Part shown: in pieces, positions 7,563 through 17,793 of the stretch
Layout of the letters: every line of letters begins with the position of its first letter
Numbering within the stretch: the stretch's first letter is position 1
From: Clostridiales bacterium UBA5888
GTDB taxonomy: Bacteria; Bacillota; Clostridia; Oscillospirales; Oscillospiraceae
NCBI GenBank assembly: GCA_002431965.1
Contig: DJEW01000016.1
Location: 127,489-165,873, forward strand
Length of the DNA: 38,385 bases
Direction of reading: 5' to 3'
Made by a program: the position numbers and the translations under genes
The notes under the pieces: generated by a model
Database searches by the model: none
What the model saw: the letters and a program-made list of their open reading frames with translations, nothing else
What the model was told of the DNA's origin: nothing

Positions 7563-8426
7563 ATGATGACTAAAAAGAAAAAATCTATCGAAGCACTTGA
7601 GGAAGCTCTTGACCGCAGGCTCACGGTTGCCGAAATGTACGCAAACCGTCCGCGCAAGTGGCTGATGTATACCCTGATCGTGCTCATCATCATGCTGCTC
7701 GTCGGCTGGTCGGCAGGCGATATAAACTACACCGGTCTCACAGCTACTGGCACTGAAGTCGCCAAGGGCGTTGTACACGGCGTATTTGATCCCGATCTCC
7801 AGCTGATGTTCGGCTCAAGCGATTCCGACGTTCCGTATCTGCTTTTGCAGACCATTGCGATCGCGATTCTCGGCACTCTCTTCGGAGCGATTCTCGCTAT
7901 CCCCTTTGCGTTTCTCGCCTCTTTCAATATCATGCCCAAGCCCATCGCATATGTCGTGCGTATACTGATACTCATGATACGCACCATACCCAGCATTGTC
8001 TGGGCGCTGATGTGGATCCGCGTGACCGGTCCCGGCGCCGCCTGCGGCGTTATAACGCAGTCGGTATGCTCTATCGGCATGATCTCCAAAATGTACATCA
8101 CCGCTATCGAGGATCTGGACACCCACATTCTCGAAAGCCTTGACGCCATGGGCTGTACGCCATTTCAGAAGATACGCTACGGCGTCATTCCCCAGCTCAC
8201 CGCAAGCTTTATCTCCACGACTATCTACCGCTTCGACATAAATCTCAAGGACGCAACCACCCTTGGCATCGTCGGCGCTGGCGGTATCGGCGCTTCCCTT
8301 GTGCAGTGCCTCAACAGCCGCCGCTGGGCCATGGTCGGCTCATTTGTCTGGGGGCTGATGGTTCTGGTGCTTATTATCGAGTTCGTCTCGACAAGGATCC
8401 GCAGGAAGCTTGCCCACGGCGAATAA
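7563..8426 (+). CDS. phnE: Phosphonate-type ABC transporter permease, second copy
   Basis: This 287-residue permease is a divergent paralogue of the preceding one, with the same layout: a Lys-rich cytoplasmic N-terminus, five or six membrane segments, the EAA loop (ESLDAMGCTPFQKIRYGVIPQL) and the GIVGAGGIGASL ending. A strong AAAGGAG site precedes a double ATG; either the first (7563) or the second (7566) could start translation, and the second has the better spacing. The gap to the previous gene is 10 bases. Two PhnE-type genes in tandem are known in other phosphonate and phosphite importers. Confidence 0.9.
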   Translation: MMTKKKKSIEALEEALDRRLTVAEMYANRPRKWLMYTLIVLIIMLLVGWSAGDINYTGLTATGTEVAKGVVHGVFDPDLQLMFGSSDSDVPYLLLQTIAIAILGTLFGAILAIPFAFLASFNIMPKPIAYVVRILILMIRTIPSIVWALMWIRVTGPGAACGVITQSVCSIGMISKMYITAIEDLDTHILESLDAMGCTPFQKIRYGVIPQLTASFISTTIYRFDINLKDATTLGIVGAGGIGASLVQCLNSRRWAMVGSFVWGLMVLVLIIEFVSTRIRRKLAHGE

Positions 8427-8437
8427 ATAAACTAACT

Positions 8438-8475
8438 ATGATATTCCCCTGCGTTTGATCGCAGGGGAATATCAT
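8438..8475 (+). repeat. Perfect 16-bp hairpin between permease and nucleotidase genes
   Basis: ATGATATTCCCCTGCG pairs exactly with its reverse complement across a 6-base loop. No U-tract follows; the ribosome site of the next gene (AAAGG) begins 4 bases after the stem. It looks more like an mRNA processing, stability or translation-control element than a classical terminator. Confidence 0.7.
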
Positions 8476-8490
8476 ACGAAAGGCAAAACT

Positions 8491-10008
8491 ATGCAGCGCA
8501 GTCTTACAATATATTATACAAGCGATTCACACGGCTATTTCTCCCCCATTGACTATACGACTGGCAGCAGGGCAGCAAGCGGACTTTCAAACTGCATGAG
8601 CAATTTTGCCCGCAGCGGGAACACGCTTATCATAGATGGCGGCGACACGATACAGGGCAGTCCTTTCACCTACTGGCTGTACTCAAAACATGGCGGCGGT
8701 GAGTGCGTCCCTGCGCATGTGATGAACCTTGGAGGCTATAATTTCGTGACGCTCGGCAATCACGACTTCAACTACGGCAAAGGCGAGCTCGAGCGCTACA
8801 TCAATGAGCTTGACGCCGTATGTCTGTGTGCAAATGTCAGCGGCGTCGCCGGTGTTGAAAAAACGGCTCTCGTCACATTGGAAAACGGTCTGCGCGTAGG
8901 TTTGACCGGCGTCACAACGCATTATGTAAACCTCTGGGAGAAGTCTGAGAATCTTGCCGGGATCACGGTGACAGATGCGTTCAGCGCAGCGCGGGACGCG
9001 CTAACTGAGCTGAAGGCTGCCGGGGTAGACATCACCGTGTGTATATATCACGGCGGCTTTGAGAACGACATCGCGACTGGCGCGCCGCTTTCGGCAACGG
9101 ATGAAAATCAGGGCTGCCGGATGTGCGGCGAGCTGGATTTTGACGTTCTCCTGTGCGCGCATCAGCATATGGCAGCAGCAGATCTATGCATCTGCGGAAC
9201 ATACGCCTGTCAGCCGCCCGACAAGGCGCGGCAATATATAAAACTGGTTGCGGAGGTCGGCGGCGACGGTCGTGTCACTGCGCACTCAGTGCTATGCGAT
9301 GCAGGCAACGCAACGCTTCAGGTCGCTTGGGATTATCTCGCTCCTCTGGAAATGGCGACCTCCGAATGGCTGGATGTGCCGGTCGGTCATCTCGACATTC
9401 CTCTGCCTCCGTCGGATCATCTGGATATGGCTGAAAACGGCTCATATATAGCGAATTTCTTCAACCAGGTGCAGCTTGAGTCCTCCGGCGCGGAGCTGTC
9501 AAGCACCAGTCTCGGAAACACCGTCAAGGGCTTCGAGCAGGATGTTACTATACGCGATATAGTATCAACCTACATTTTCCCAAACACACTCAGGACGGTA
9601 CTGATCGACCGGGCAGGGCTGAAAGCGGCGCTGGAACGCAGCGCAGAGTATTTTGCTCTCGGCGAGGACGGCAGACTGTGCATAAGCAGCAGTTTTCTTC
9701 ACCCTATTGAGCAGCATTTCAATTTTGACTATATCTCGGGCATTGAAGTCACGGCAGATATATGCCGTCAGCCTGGGGACCGCGTGATCTCGATAAAATA
9801 CCTTGGCGAGGAGCTGTCGGAGGATAAAAAGCTCACTCTCTGTCTCAACAGTTACCGTGCTACGGGTGCAGGAGGATATGGCGTCTATGCGCAGTGCGAG
9901 ACCGTGCGCGAGCAGCCCACCGAGATTGTAGAAATGATAATCGACTATGTTGAACGCCACGGCAGCATTACAGTGGACAAGACAAAATGGCTAAAAGTCA
10001 TATATTAA
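8491..10008 (+). CDS. Cytoplasmic 5'-nucleotidase / 2',3'-cyclic phosphodiesterase family protein
   Basis: This 505-residue enzyme has the two domains of the UshA/CpdB/YfkN family. The N-terminal metallophosphoesterase part shows the dimetal ligands SDSH (D12, H14), DGGD (D49, D52), GNHD (N90, H91), YHGG (H187) and AHQH (H224, H226). The C-terminal 5'-nucleotidase part holds GNTVKGFEQDVTIRD and NSYRATGAGGYG. Known relatives are mostly secreted, but this one starts directly at the catalytic domain, without a signal peptide or anchor, so it should act in the cytoplasm on an imported or endogenous phosphoester. The ATG at 8491 follows AAAGG; the longer frame from 8455 would run through the hairpin. 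Substrate unknown. Confidence 0.88.
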   Translation: MQRSLTIYYTSDSHGYFSPIDYTTGSRAASGLSNCMSNFARSGNTLIIDGGDTIQGSPFTYWLYSKHGGGECVPAHVMNLGGYNFVTLGNHDFNYGKGELERYINELDAVCLCANVSGVAGVEKTALVTLENGLRVGLTGVTTHYVNLWEKSENLAGITVTDAFSAARDALTELKAAGVDITVCIYHGGFENDIATGAPLSATDENQGCRMCGELDFDVLLCAHQHMAAADLCICGTYACQPPDKARQYIKLVAEVGGDGRVTAHSVLCDAGNATLQVAWDYLAPLEMATSEWLDVPVGHLDIPLPPSDHLDMAENGSYIANFFNQVQLESSGAELSSTSLGNTVKGFEQDVTIRDIVSTYIFPNTLRTVLIDRAGLKAALERSAEYFALGEDGRLCISSSFLHPIEQHFNFDYISGIEVTADICRQPGDRVISIKYLGEELSEDKKLTLCLNSYRATGAGGYGVYAQCETVREQPTEIVEMIIDYVERHGSITVDKTKWLKVIY

Positions 10009-10017
10009 GGAGACAGT

Positions 10018-10995
10018 ATGAAAAACAACGTTTTTAAGGTAGTTCTGCTGCAGGCTCTGCCCGCATCGGGCAAGTCAGAGGTCAGAAATTTCATGGCAAA
10101 TGTTGAGCCGCAGCGGCTTCAGGATGAGTTCCACATCGGTGAAAATCTCCAGCTGGACGATTTCCCCTATGTGCACATGATGCGCCGCATAGACGACGAG
10201 CTCGAAACCATGGGAGAGGCGCACATATATTATCCCGGCGAAGCCCCGTTCAACGATGGGCGCGACTGGGGCACGCTGTGCAATCTTCTCAACGAGGATT
10301 ATCACGATCTTATCAACCGCAATATTGCAAAGCCTGACTCAGCAGCACAGCTGCTCTTCGACCGCTTTGACAGAGCCGCGCAGCAGGTCGGCCTGCCGCC
10401 GAGAATGGGACTTCTCCGTGAGGATGTGCGCGCCATACTCGCCGAAAGGCTCGAGACCGAGGTCCGCGAATTGCTCGACGCAAAGCACGCAGGCTATCCC
10501 GAAAATTTTGAGAACAAGACCATAATCATTGAATGCGCCCGCGGCGGACCTGACGGCGCTTCAATGCCGCTGACCGGCACTTTCGGCTATCAGTATTCTC
10601 TGCCGCTGTTCTGCCCGGAGATACTGGAGAACGCCGTCATTCTTTACATTTGGGTCACGCCGGAGGAATCCCGCCGCAAGAATGCCGACCGTGCTGATCC
10701 TAACGATCCCGGTTCAAATCTTCACCACGGCGTACCGATGGCTGTTATGCTCGGCGACTACGGCTGTGACGACATGGAATACCTTGTCAACAGCACCGAG
10801 GTGAAGGACACGGTGACCGTAAAGGCTCACGGCAAGACATATCACTTGCCCATCGGCATCTTTGATAACCGTGTGGACAAGACCTCATTCCTGCGTGCTG
10901 AGCCTGCGGAGTGGGATCCTGCGAAGGTGGCGGATGTCACTGCCGCTATCCGCACAGCGACTGACACGATGTACAAAAACTACCGCATCAACTAA
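10018..10995 (+). CDS. Uncharacterised P-loop protein of the transporter operon
   Basis: I do not recognise this 325-residue soluble protein. It opens with a beta strand and a P-loop-like LPASGKSEV (residues 14-22), close to the kinase-type Walker A GxxxxGK[ST] but with a leucine and proline where the first glycine is expected. A strand ending in IIIECARGG may be a Walker B region, and YIWVTPEESRRKNADRADPND resembles the LID or base-binding region of nucleotide and nucleoside kinases. Aspartates and histidines are frequent. AAGGAG lies 5 bases before the ATG and only 9 bases separate it from the nucleotidase, so the two are probably co-translated. A small-molecule kinase or P-loop sensor acting with the nucleotidase is a guess. 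Confidence 0.7.
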   Translation: MKNNVFKVVLLQALPASGKSEVRNFMANVEPQRLQDEFHIGENLQLDDFPYVHMMRRIDDELETMGEAHIYYPGEAPFNDGRDWGTLCNLLNEDYHDLINRNIAKPDSAAQLLFDRFDRAAQQVGLPPRMGLLREDVRAILAERLETEVRELLDAKHAGYPENFENKTIIIECARGGPDGASMPLTGTFGYQYSLPLFCPEILENAVILYIWVTPEESRRKNADRADPNDPGSNLHHGVPMAVMLGDYGCDDMEYLVNSTEVKDTVTVKAHGKTYHLPIGIFDNRVDKTSFLRAEPAEWDPAKVADVTAAIRTATDTMYKNYRIN

Positions 10996-11031
10996 AAGTA
11001 AAAACCGGATGCTGAAAATATTTGTATTCAA

Positions 11032-11064
11032 AAAGCCGTGGGCAGATTTATTGCCCACGGCTTT
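11032..11064. terminator. Bidirectional terminator between convergent operons
   Basis: A 13-bp stem (AAAGCCGTGGGCA / TGCCCACGGCTTT) with a 7-base loop. On the minus strand it ends in TTTTT after the HIT gene, on the plus strand in a shorter TTT after the P-loop gene. Confidence 0.85.
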
Positions 11065-11075
11065 CGTACTCTGTA

Positions 11076-11417
11076 TCAGATTATCTTCTCGCTCAGCTTT
11101 TCACCGCCAATAAGGTGAAAGTGCAGATGCATGACCGTCTGCCCGCCATCCTCGCCGCAGTTGTTGATAATGCGATAGCCGCTGTCCAGCCCCTCTTCTC
11201 TGGCGATCTTCGCTATACTCTCGAACACATGCGCCACAACCGCAGAATTCTCTGCGGTTATGTCAGCGGCACAGGCAATATGCTGCTTTGGCACAACAAG
11301 AATATGGACAGGAGCCTGCGGGTTAATGTCGCGGAAAGCATAGACATTTTCATCCTCATACACCTTGGTGGACGGTATTTCGCCGGCAATTATCCTGCAA
11401 AAAAGGCAATCATTCAT
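11076..11417 (-). CDS. HIT family nucleotide hydrolase (HinT type)
   Basis: This 113-residue protein is a complete histidine-triad hydrolase of the HinT branch, which cleaves purine nucleoside phosphoramidates and aminoacyl-adenylates. The catalytic motif HLHFH is at residues 97-101, and CLFC near the start (C4, C7) is typical of the zinc-binding form. An AAGGAG site precedes the ATG. It follows alaS by 23 bases on the same strand, so it is probably in the same transcript. HinT enzymes can hydrolyse aminoacyl-AMP, which makes placement next to an aminoacyl-tRNA synthetase sensible, though this link is inference. Confidence 0.93.
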   Translation of the reverse strand: MNDCLFCRIIAGEIPSTKVYEDENVYAFRDINPQAPVHILVVPKQHIACAADITAENSAVVAHVFESIAKIAREEGLDSGYRIINNCGEDGGQTVMHLHFHLIGGEKLSEKII

Positions 11418-11440
11418 TTTTTGCTTCTCCTTCTTCTAAA

Positions 11441-14083
<2,643 letters not shown>

Positions 14084-14136
14084 TTTTCTCTTGTCCTCCG
14101 AATATATGTATATTTTACATAAACAAAGCTGTGTGT

Positions 14137-15339
14137 CTATCTGCGCTTGCGCAGTACAGAGCCTGGCGGAGCGGCGGTCGGCAGGCGCATATGTATCTCC
14201 ATCATGGCGTGCCGCGTATTGGTGATCGCCTCGCCGTCGGCATTCTGCATAGCGTCAACCGTGAATCTGAGAGGCGCTGCCGACGGTGAAAGAAGCTCCA
14301 GCTCATCTCCGAGGCAAAACTTGTTTCGCTGGGACAGAACAGCGCTGCCGGCAGCGTCGCAGCTTTCCACCACAGCGGCAACATCCGCCGAAGTGAAATA
14401 GCTTGCCTCGGCGTAATGCTGCCCCGGTTCGCCAAAGTAAAATCCTGTAGTATATGGGCGATGACTGACCATTTCGGTCTCTTCAACCCAAACCCGATCC
14501 GGCGGTCTGCCTTCTATCGCGGCATCAAGCGCATGGCGGTATGCATTTGTGATAACCGCGGCATAGTAGGCTGACTTCATCCGGCCTTCTATTTTGAAGC
14601 TCGTCACTCCGGCATCTATCAGCTCCGGCAGGTGTTCGATCATGCACATATCGCGGGAGTTGAGGATATATGTGCCTCCATCCTCGGTTATTTCAAAGTA
14701 TTCGCCGGGACGTTTCTCCTCAACGAGGTGGTATTTCCACCGGCACGGCTGGGCGCACCGTCCGCGGTTGGCATCGCGCCCGGTGAGATAGTTTGACAAA
14801 AGACAGCGCCCCGAAAATGACACGCACATCGCCCCGTGCACAAACGCCTCTATCCTCAGCTCCTCAGGAGTGTTGGCGCGGATAGCGCGGATGTCTTCTA
14901 TCGGAGTTTCCCGCGCAAGGACGACCGTGTCCGCGCCGAGTGCAAAGAGCGCGTTTGCCGTGGCGCTGTTTATAACGCCGAGCTGTGTGCTGACATGGCG
15001 GCAAACACGCGGCGCATAGCGTCTGGCGTATTCGAGCACGCCAAGGTCAGCAATGATGAGCGCATCAACCCCTGCCTCCTGCAAGAATGGCAGATACCTG
15101 CGCAGCTCATCCAGTTCATCCTCACGCGGCAGGGTGTTACAGGTGACATACACCCGCGCTCCCCTCTCGTGTGCACGGTTCACCGCCTCTACTAGCCCTT
15201 CATCGGAGAAATTCGCCGTCGCGGCACGCATACCAAAGCGCCGACCCGCAAGATACACTGCGTCCGCCCCATAGTTGAGGCACATCATCAGCCGCTCCAT
15301 ATCCCCCGCCGGGGAGAGAAGCTCAAGCTTGTCATTCAT
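14137..15339 (-). CDS. U32 peptidase-family protein (TrhP-like)
   Basis: This 400-residue protein belongs to peptidase family U32. The signature EAFVHGAMCVSFSGRC (C172, C179), followed by NRGRCAQPC (C195, C199), is intact; these cysteines are conserved in the family. Characterised relatives such as TrhP (YegQ) and B. subtilis YrrN/YrrO are needed for prephenate-dependent hydroxylation of wobble uridine in tRNA rather than for proteolysis. The upstream-extended frame (to 15507) would lie inside mltG; the ATG at 15339 begins exactly where the family does and overlaps the mltG stop as ATGAATGA, with no separate ribosome site, so translation is probably coupled. Confidence 0.9.
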   Translation of the reverse strand: MNDKLELLSPAGDMERLMMCLNYGADAVYLAGRRFGMRAATANFSDEGLVEAVNRAHERGARVYVTCNTLPREDELDELRRYLPFLQEAGVDALIIADLGVLEYARRYAPRVCRHVSTQLGVINSATANALFALGADTVVLARETPIEDIRAIRANTPEELRIEAFVHGAMCVSFSGRCLLSNYLTGRDANRGRCAQPCRWKYHLVEEKRPGEYFEITEDGGTYILNSRDMCMIEHLPELIDAGVTSFKIEGRMKSAYYAAVITNAYRHALDAAIEGRPPDRVWVEETEMVSHRPYTTGFYFGEPGQHYAEASYFTSADVAAVVESCDAAGSAVLSQRNKFCLGDELELLSPSAAPLRFTVDAMQNADGEAITNTRHAMMEIHMRLPTAAPPGSVLRKRR

Positions 15340-16654
15340 AGCTCTGTGTTGCGACAAAGGCGTCAAACTCGCCGGAGTTTGTGAAGAAGCGATGCTGCCC
15401 GGTAGCTGTGTCAAGCGCATAGTAGTAATAGTTCGTTGTCTCCGGTGCAAGCACTGCCTGAATGGATGCAAGCCCGGGATTTGCGATCGGCGTGGGCGGC
15501 AGCCCAACGTTCAGTCTGGTGTTATATGGGCTCTCCTCAGTGAGCATTTCTCCTGTAGGCGCGCCCTCATGATCCTGATGGATATAGAGAATGGATGCAT
15601 CAATGCCAAGCGGCATGCCGACGGCAAGGCGGTTGTATATAACGGACGCGATCAGCTTGCGTTCATTGTCGTTCGCTGCCTCGCGTTCTATCAGCGAAGC
15701 CATATTCACGACCGTGCGGATGTCCAGCCCCATGGTCTTCATCTGCGTAAGCATTTCATCCGTTATCTTATAGTGGAAGTTTTCCAGGAGCTTGTTTATC
15801 GCGCTCGACGCCTGCATCCCGACATAAAATTCATACGTATCCGGGAAAAGGAAGCCCTCCAGACGGGTCGCGTCGCCCTCGGGAATTCCGGCAAGAAAGT
15901 CATAATTATAGCTGTAATTTGCCGCCGCATCCATCAGATCTTCATATGAGCAGACCTTGTTCTCATCAAGGCGTTTGAATATCTGCTGCATCGTGAAGCC
16001 CTCGGGGATAGTGACGCTGATGGTTACAGTAGCGCCGGAACCGACCTGCATATTTTTAATAAGCGCGCGGTAGTCGAATGACGACGACAGCTCATACTCG
16101 CCGGGGTCAACCTTTGTGTCCGCATTGGAAATGCGGCAGAAAAACTCAAAAAGCCATTTATACTCGATAAGCCCGGCAGATTTCAGCTCATCAGCAACAT
16201 AGTCAATGTCGGCGTGGGTGACGCGCTTTGTGCCGGTCTTATTGCCAGCTTCATCAAACGTGTCCACAGTCTCGTAATCAAAAATATCCGTCGGCAGGGA
16301 AACGACCGCCGTGAAAGAATCCTTGTTCAGCGCGAGCGCATCGCTTGCCGCCATCCACGCAAGGCAAGCCAGCACAACGCTCACGCACAGCACAAAAGCA
16401 AAATACATCAGCCCACCCAGACAGCCCGAACGGTATTCATGGCTCTGGCGCACGGGACGGTAATCCCTCTCTGAAAGATCGTCGCCGGTGTAGTTGCTTC
16501 GTTCGCTCGCGTCCTCGTCGATCAGAAGCTTGTCCACAGCCTTTATCGGCTCGCGACGAGGACGCGGGTGCGGCGGCATATCCGATGATGATTCCACACC
16601 GCGTTCATCCTGCGCGCGGAAAATCTCATTCATTTTATCAATATTGTCAGACAT
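15332..16654 (-). CDS. mltG: Endolytic transglycosylase MltG (YceG family)
   Basis: This 440-residue protein is predicted to cleave nascent glycan strands during wall synthesis. A charged cytoplasmic N-terminal region of about 78 residues is followed by one membrane helix (about 79-101) and an extracytoplasmic LysM-like plus YceG domain. ASLIEREAANDNERKLIASVIYNRL holds the catalytic glutamate region, and the ending PTPIANPGLASIQA is family-typical. The ATG at 16654 is chosen for its GGAGGG site; the frame is open further upstream but with non-homologous residues. mltG, U32 gene and alaS in one neighbourhood resembles the yrrL-yrrN-yrrO-alaS region of B. subtilis, although the order differs. 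Confidence 0.93.
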   Translation of the reverse strand: MSDNIDKMNEIFRAQDERGVESSSDMPPHPRPRREPIKAVDKLLIDEDASERSNYTGDDLSERDYRPVRQSHEYRSGCLGGLMYFAFVLCVSVVLACLAWMAASDALALNKDSFTAVVSLPTDIFDYETVDTFDEAGNKTGTKRVTHADIDYVADELKSAGLIEYKWLFEFFCRISNADTKVDPGEYELSSSFDYRALIKNMQVGSGATVTISVTIPEGFTMQQIFKRLDENKVCSYEDLMDAAANYSYNYDFLAGIPEGDATRLEGFLFPDTYEFYVGMQASSAINKLLENFHYKITDEMLTQMKTMGLDIRTVVNMASLIEREAANDNERKLIASVIYNRLAVGMPLGIDASILYIHQDHEGAPTGEMLTEESPYNTRLNVGLPPTPIANPGLASIQAVLAPETTNYYYYALDTATGQHRFFTNSGEFDAFVATQSYE

Positions 16655-16820
16655 AAAAACCCTCCATGAGGCTTTAAGTAGCAGCCGGACGATGCGGCGC
16701 ATATTATGGCACGAGCTGCAAAAAAGCTCTCGTGTACACAGCATTGACAGCATCAGCGTCCGCCGCCGCGCCGGGCGGACCGAGTAAAACAATCTTCAGC
16801 GCGGAGAAAGGGAGCACACT

Positions 16821-16967
16821 ATGTTCTGCGGATGCAACAATAACTGCGGTATCTGGATACTCATCCTCATTATTATACTCTTCTGCTGCGGCGGATGCGG
16901 CAATGGATGCGGCTGCGGCTGCGATTGCGGCTGCGGCAATAACAACAACAGCTGCGGCTGCTGCTGA
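16821..16967 (+). CDS. Cysteine-rich 48-residue membrane-associated microprotein
   Basis: This tiny gene encodes 48 residues, 14 of them cysteine (positions 3, 5, 9, 22, 23, 26, 30, 32, 34, 36, 38, 45, 47, 48). MFCGCNNNC leads into a hydrophobic stretch GIWILILIIILF (10-21), then a Gly/Cys/Asn tail with CGCGCDCGCG. AAGGGAG lies 6 bases before the ATG and a strong terminator starts 7 bases after the stop, so it is a real monocistronic unit. From memory, similar clostridial proteins appear under the label 'chorion class high-cysteine protein'. The layout (short hydrophobic segment with a low-complexity tail) recalls the small YjcZ-type sporulation proteins, with Cys in place of Tyr/Gly. Metal binding or disulfide cross-linking in a spore coat are guesses. 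It is the only plus-strand gene between 11 and 25.8 kb. Confidence 0.8.
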   Translation: MFCGCNNNCGIWILILIIILFCCGGCGNGCGCGCDCGCGNNNNSCGCC

Positions 16968-16973
16968 GTGTCC

Positions 16974-17000
16974 GGGGCTTCGCAAGAAGCCCCATTTTTT
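16974..17000 (+). terminator. Rho-independent terminator of the Cys-rich microprotein gene
   Basis: GGGGCTTC / GAAGCCCC forms an 8-bp stem with a GCAA tetraloop, followed by ATTTTTT on the plus strand. Confidence 0.9.
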
Positions 17001-17037
17001 CTATGCCGCAGTGCACAACTCGCCTGCTGCCCCGCCT

Positions 17038-17709
17038 TTATTTTATGGCATCAAGCACAAGAGAATATATCTCATCGCTTATGTCCTCAATGCTGCGCTC
17101 CTTACCGTCGGTGATCTGCGCCACGCGCGTCCAGCCAAAAAATTCCGCTGCTGTGTTCGCCGTTTGAATGCAGCGTTCCAGATAATGCACGTCGCGCTCA
17201 TGAATATCCGCCCTGGTGCCGGTCGCAGCCTGGCGGCGCGCCATGCGCGCAAGCGAAGTGTCTATATCGACATCAAGGTATATTACAAGATCCGGCTTCG
17301 GCAGCTCCATCTTCGCATACTCCAGGTCGGCAAGCCACTCGAAAAAGTCCGGCAGCTCACTCTCCTCAAGCTTTGACCCCTGATGCACGGCGTTGGAGCT
17401 TGTATATCTATCCGAGAGGATGAGCCCGCCTGCCTTGTATTTTTCGCCCCATTCCGTGCGATAGGACGCGAAGCGGTCAACCGCGTAAAATGTGGATGCG
17501 GCATAGGCGTTTACGTCGCCCGGATGCGTGCCGAACTCACCGTTGAGGTACATGCGGATAAGCGCGCTGCTCTCATTATCGTATCTTGGGAACACTATAT
17601 GATTATACTCAATTCCGTCATCTTCCATTCGCTTGCAGAGACAGCTGTATTGCGAAGATTTGCCGCTGCCGTCTATGCCCTCGAAAACTATAAGCTTCCC
17701 TTTTTTCAT
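17038..17709 (-). CDS. tmk: Thymidylate kinase family protein
   Basis: This 223-residue kinase transfers phosphate from ATP to dTMP. It has the P-loop EGIDGSGKSSQ (residues 10-20), the FPRYD segment, the DRY-like SDRYTSSNA, and a LID region with RRQAATGTRADIHE. Sequence between the P-loop and LID fits bacterial dTMP kinases, though a broader deoxynucleoside monophosphate kinase role cannot be excluded. The ATG at 17709 has GGAGCGGAG upstream. It ends the prfC-to-tmk gene run and is separated from wecG/tagA by 84 bases holding a hairpin repeat. Confidence 0.88.
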   Translation of the reverse strand: MKKGKLIVFEGIDGSGKSSQYSCLCKRMEDDGIEYNHIVFPRYDNESSALIRMYLNGEFGTHPGDVNAYAASTFYAVDRFASYRTEWGEKYKAGGLILSDRYTSSNAVHQGSKLEESELPDFFEWLADLEYAKMELPKPDLVIYLDVDIDTSLARMARRQAATGTRADIHERDVHYLERCIQTANTAAEFFGWTRVAQITDGKERSIEDISDEIYSLVLDAIK

Positions 17710-17752
17710 ATCTCCGCTCCATTTATTGGATTTGAGTCAGTGCCTCATAATA

Positions 17753-17792
17753 CGGCAGGATCAGACGCCGCAGACGTATTGTGCGGTGCTGC
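17753..17792 (-). repeat. Hairpin-forming dispersed repeat, copy 2
   Basis: The minus strand reads GGCAG, CACCGCACAATAC, TCTGCGGC, TCTG and finally CTGCC, able to fold into a two-part stem like copy 1 at 3387-3420. The first 32 bases match copy 1 at 28 positions. It lies between two co-directional genes. Confidence 0.6.
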
Positions 17793-17793
17793 C

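Noticed and set aside
16655..16820. Possible sporulation-sigma promoter (CATATTAT near 16699) for the Cys microprotein
   Set aside because: The -10-like match has no convincing -35 partner, and a TTGACA-like element nearby (about 16743) has no -10; evidence too weak to list.
16704..16985. Alanine-rich minus-strand frame and a 214-codon plus-strand frame (16732-17376)
   Set aside because: Both are other-frame readings of the TGC/GGC-rich Cys microprotein gene and of tmk; low complexity arises from the repeats.
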